Below are positions 63,275 through 64,000 of a stretch of DNA of 64,000 nucleotides, piece after piece (position 1 is the first letter of the stretch; each line of letters starts with the position of its first letter). The position numbers and the translations under genes were made by a program. Source of the stretch: Ustilaginoidea virens (Eukaryota; Ascomycota; Sordariomycetes; Hypocreales; Clavicipitaceae); NCBI RefSeq assembly GCF_000687475.1, contig NC_057319.1, forward strand, positions 4,888,001 to 4,952,000. Direction: 5' to 3'. Below the pieces are notes generated by a model. That model did no database searches. It was not told the origin of the DNA and saw only the letters and a list, made by a program, of their open reading frames with translations.

Positions 63275-64000
63275 GGCGCCGGGGATTCCGATCAAGAATA
63301 GAGCGTGTGAATCTGTTCCTTTGACGAGCGAGCACGCACCTACGCAGTACGGAAAGGGATAATAAGTTGGCGGGCGGCCATGTCGATGGGTCCGAAGATC
63401 GGCAGGAAATGGCCCGGAAACGATGCCAGACGGCCCCCGTGAGAAATCGGCATTTGCTGCATGTCTGATGCTGGATTTTTTGTCTCTGGCGCCGACTTTG
63501 ACGTCGAGGCGGGGGGCTGCGCTGCCTACATGGGCCTACATGGGCCTACATGGGCCGGGGCCGGCATGGCGGGTTGAAACTCGAAAGGGGGCTCTTGATT
63601 GGGTCCGACGGCTCGGCAAGCGATATGAAGCAGTTCTGGTTGCCTCACTGTCAGACTTGGACAAGGCTGTGCCAGGGAATCGATGGGGGAAAGCCCCGAT
63701 GGCGGCCAGCTCCTTGGTTTGCTTGTTTGCGTCGGGTAGGACCAATGTCAATGTCAGCTTACATGCGTGTCACCACCATCATCACCTCATGCAAGACCAG
63801 CGCCCAACCTCCGGATGCAACGCCCTCGGGTCCCCTCGTGGGGCCCTGCTCTGGGGGCCAACTGCCACTGCCACCCTCTTGCTGGCTCGTCTGCTTCGCG
63901 GAGTGCCCAAAAGAGGCAGGAAGGAAGAAAGAAACCTCTCTCGACTCGCTGACCCTTGGTCTCACCTCGCCATCCGTCCCACCATGCGCAGTGCTCCGTA
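63275..64000. other. Upstream region of the MFS gene
   Basis: 726 bp to the window edge. Three direct copies of GCCTACATGG at 63524-63556; no gene seen. Confidence 0.45.

Overview
The window is nuclear DNA of a filamentous ascomycete, most likely a Sordariomycete of the order Hypocreales. The basis is: short spliceosomal introns (about 40-170 bp) with GTANGT-type donors and CTAAC/CTGAC-type branch sites, GC-rich coding sequence, a fungal-only gene set (TPS3-type trehalose subunit, Mdv1, Bcp1, Vps17, HsbA-type secreted protein, WSC-domain adhesin), and gene models resembling hypocrealean homologues as far as they can be recognised by eye. Genus cannot be decided from the sequence alone.

Left part (about 1-39 kb) is gene-poor and accessory in character. 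It opens with the 5' two-thirds or so of a minus-strand WSC-domain adhesin carrying roughly thirty 40-residue Thr/Pro-rich repeats that run off the left edge. Next come a small secreted triple-repeat protein (5967-6452), a 7.4-kb stretch with minisatellites but no convincing gene, a TPS3-like regulatory subunit of the trehalose synthase complex (13851-16758), a class IV branched-chain aminotransferase (17613-18913), an HsbA-like secreted protein (19282-19812), a 28-copy 11-bp minisatellite lying just past the end of a large protein of unknown function with a possible transglutaminase-like Cys/His/Asp set (20954-22894), a decayed aspartic protease gene (24320-25024), a SnoaL/NTF2-like protein, a conserved 65-residue protein, a Gln-rich secreted protein, a type II membrane glycosyltransferase-like protein (29171-30737), a dynamin-like GTPase (32135-34594) and a secreted protein with the look of a beta-pore-forming (aerolysin/ETX-MTX2-like) fold (37187-38185). 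Many of these are secreted or surface proteins, as expected of an organism that interacts with a host or with hydrophobic surfaces.

Right part (about 39-64 kb) is denser and mostly conserved cell-biology genes: a GRAM/VASt sterol-transfer protein (39186-43196), an MIT-like coiled-coil protein, a JmjC (KDM8/JMJD5-like) dioxygenase with a poly(A) leader directly before its ATG, Mdv1 (mitochondrial fission), chorismate mutase, Bcp1, Vps17 (retromer), CSN6 (COP9 signalosome), a SET-domain gene interrupted by an in-frame TAA, and a Dal5-like MFS transporter. Several are arranged as divergent pairs sharing a 0.6-1.6-kb promoter (LAM/MIT, MDV1/ARO7, BCP1/VPS17).

Exon boundaries were placed by hand from splice signals, reading-frame phase and family conservation; where a start or splice is uncertain the entry says so. 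No tRNA, rRNA, CRISPR array or intact transposon was found. Long homopolymer and dinucleotide tracts are unusually common and several lie inside introns.
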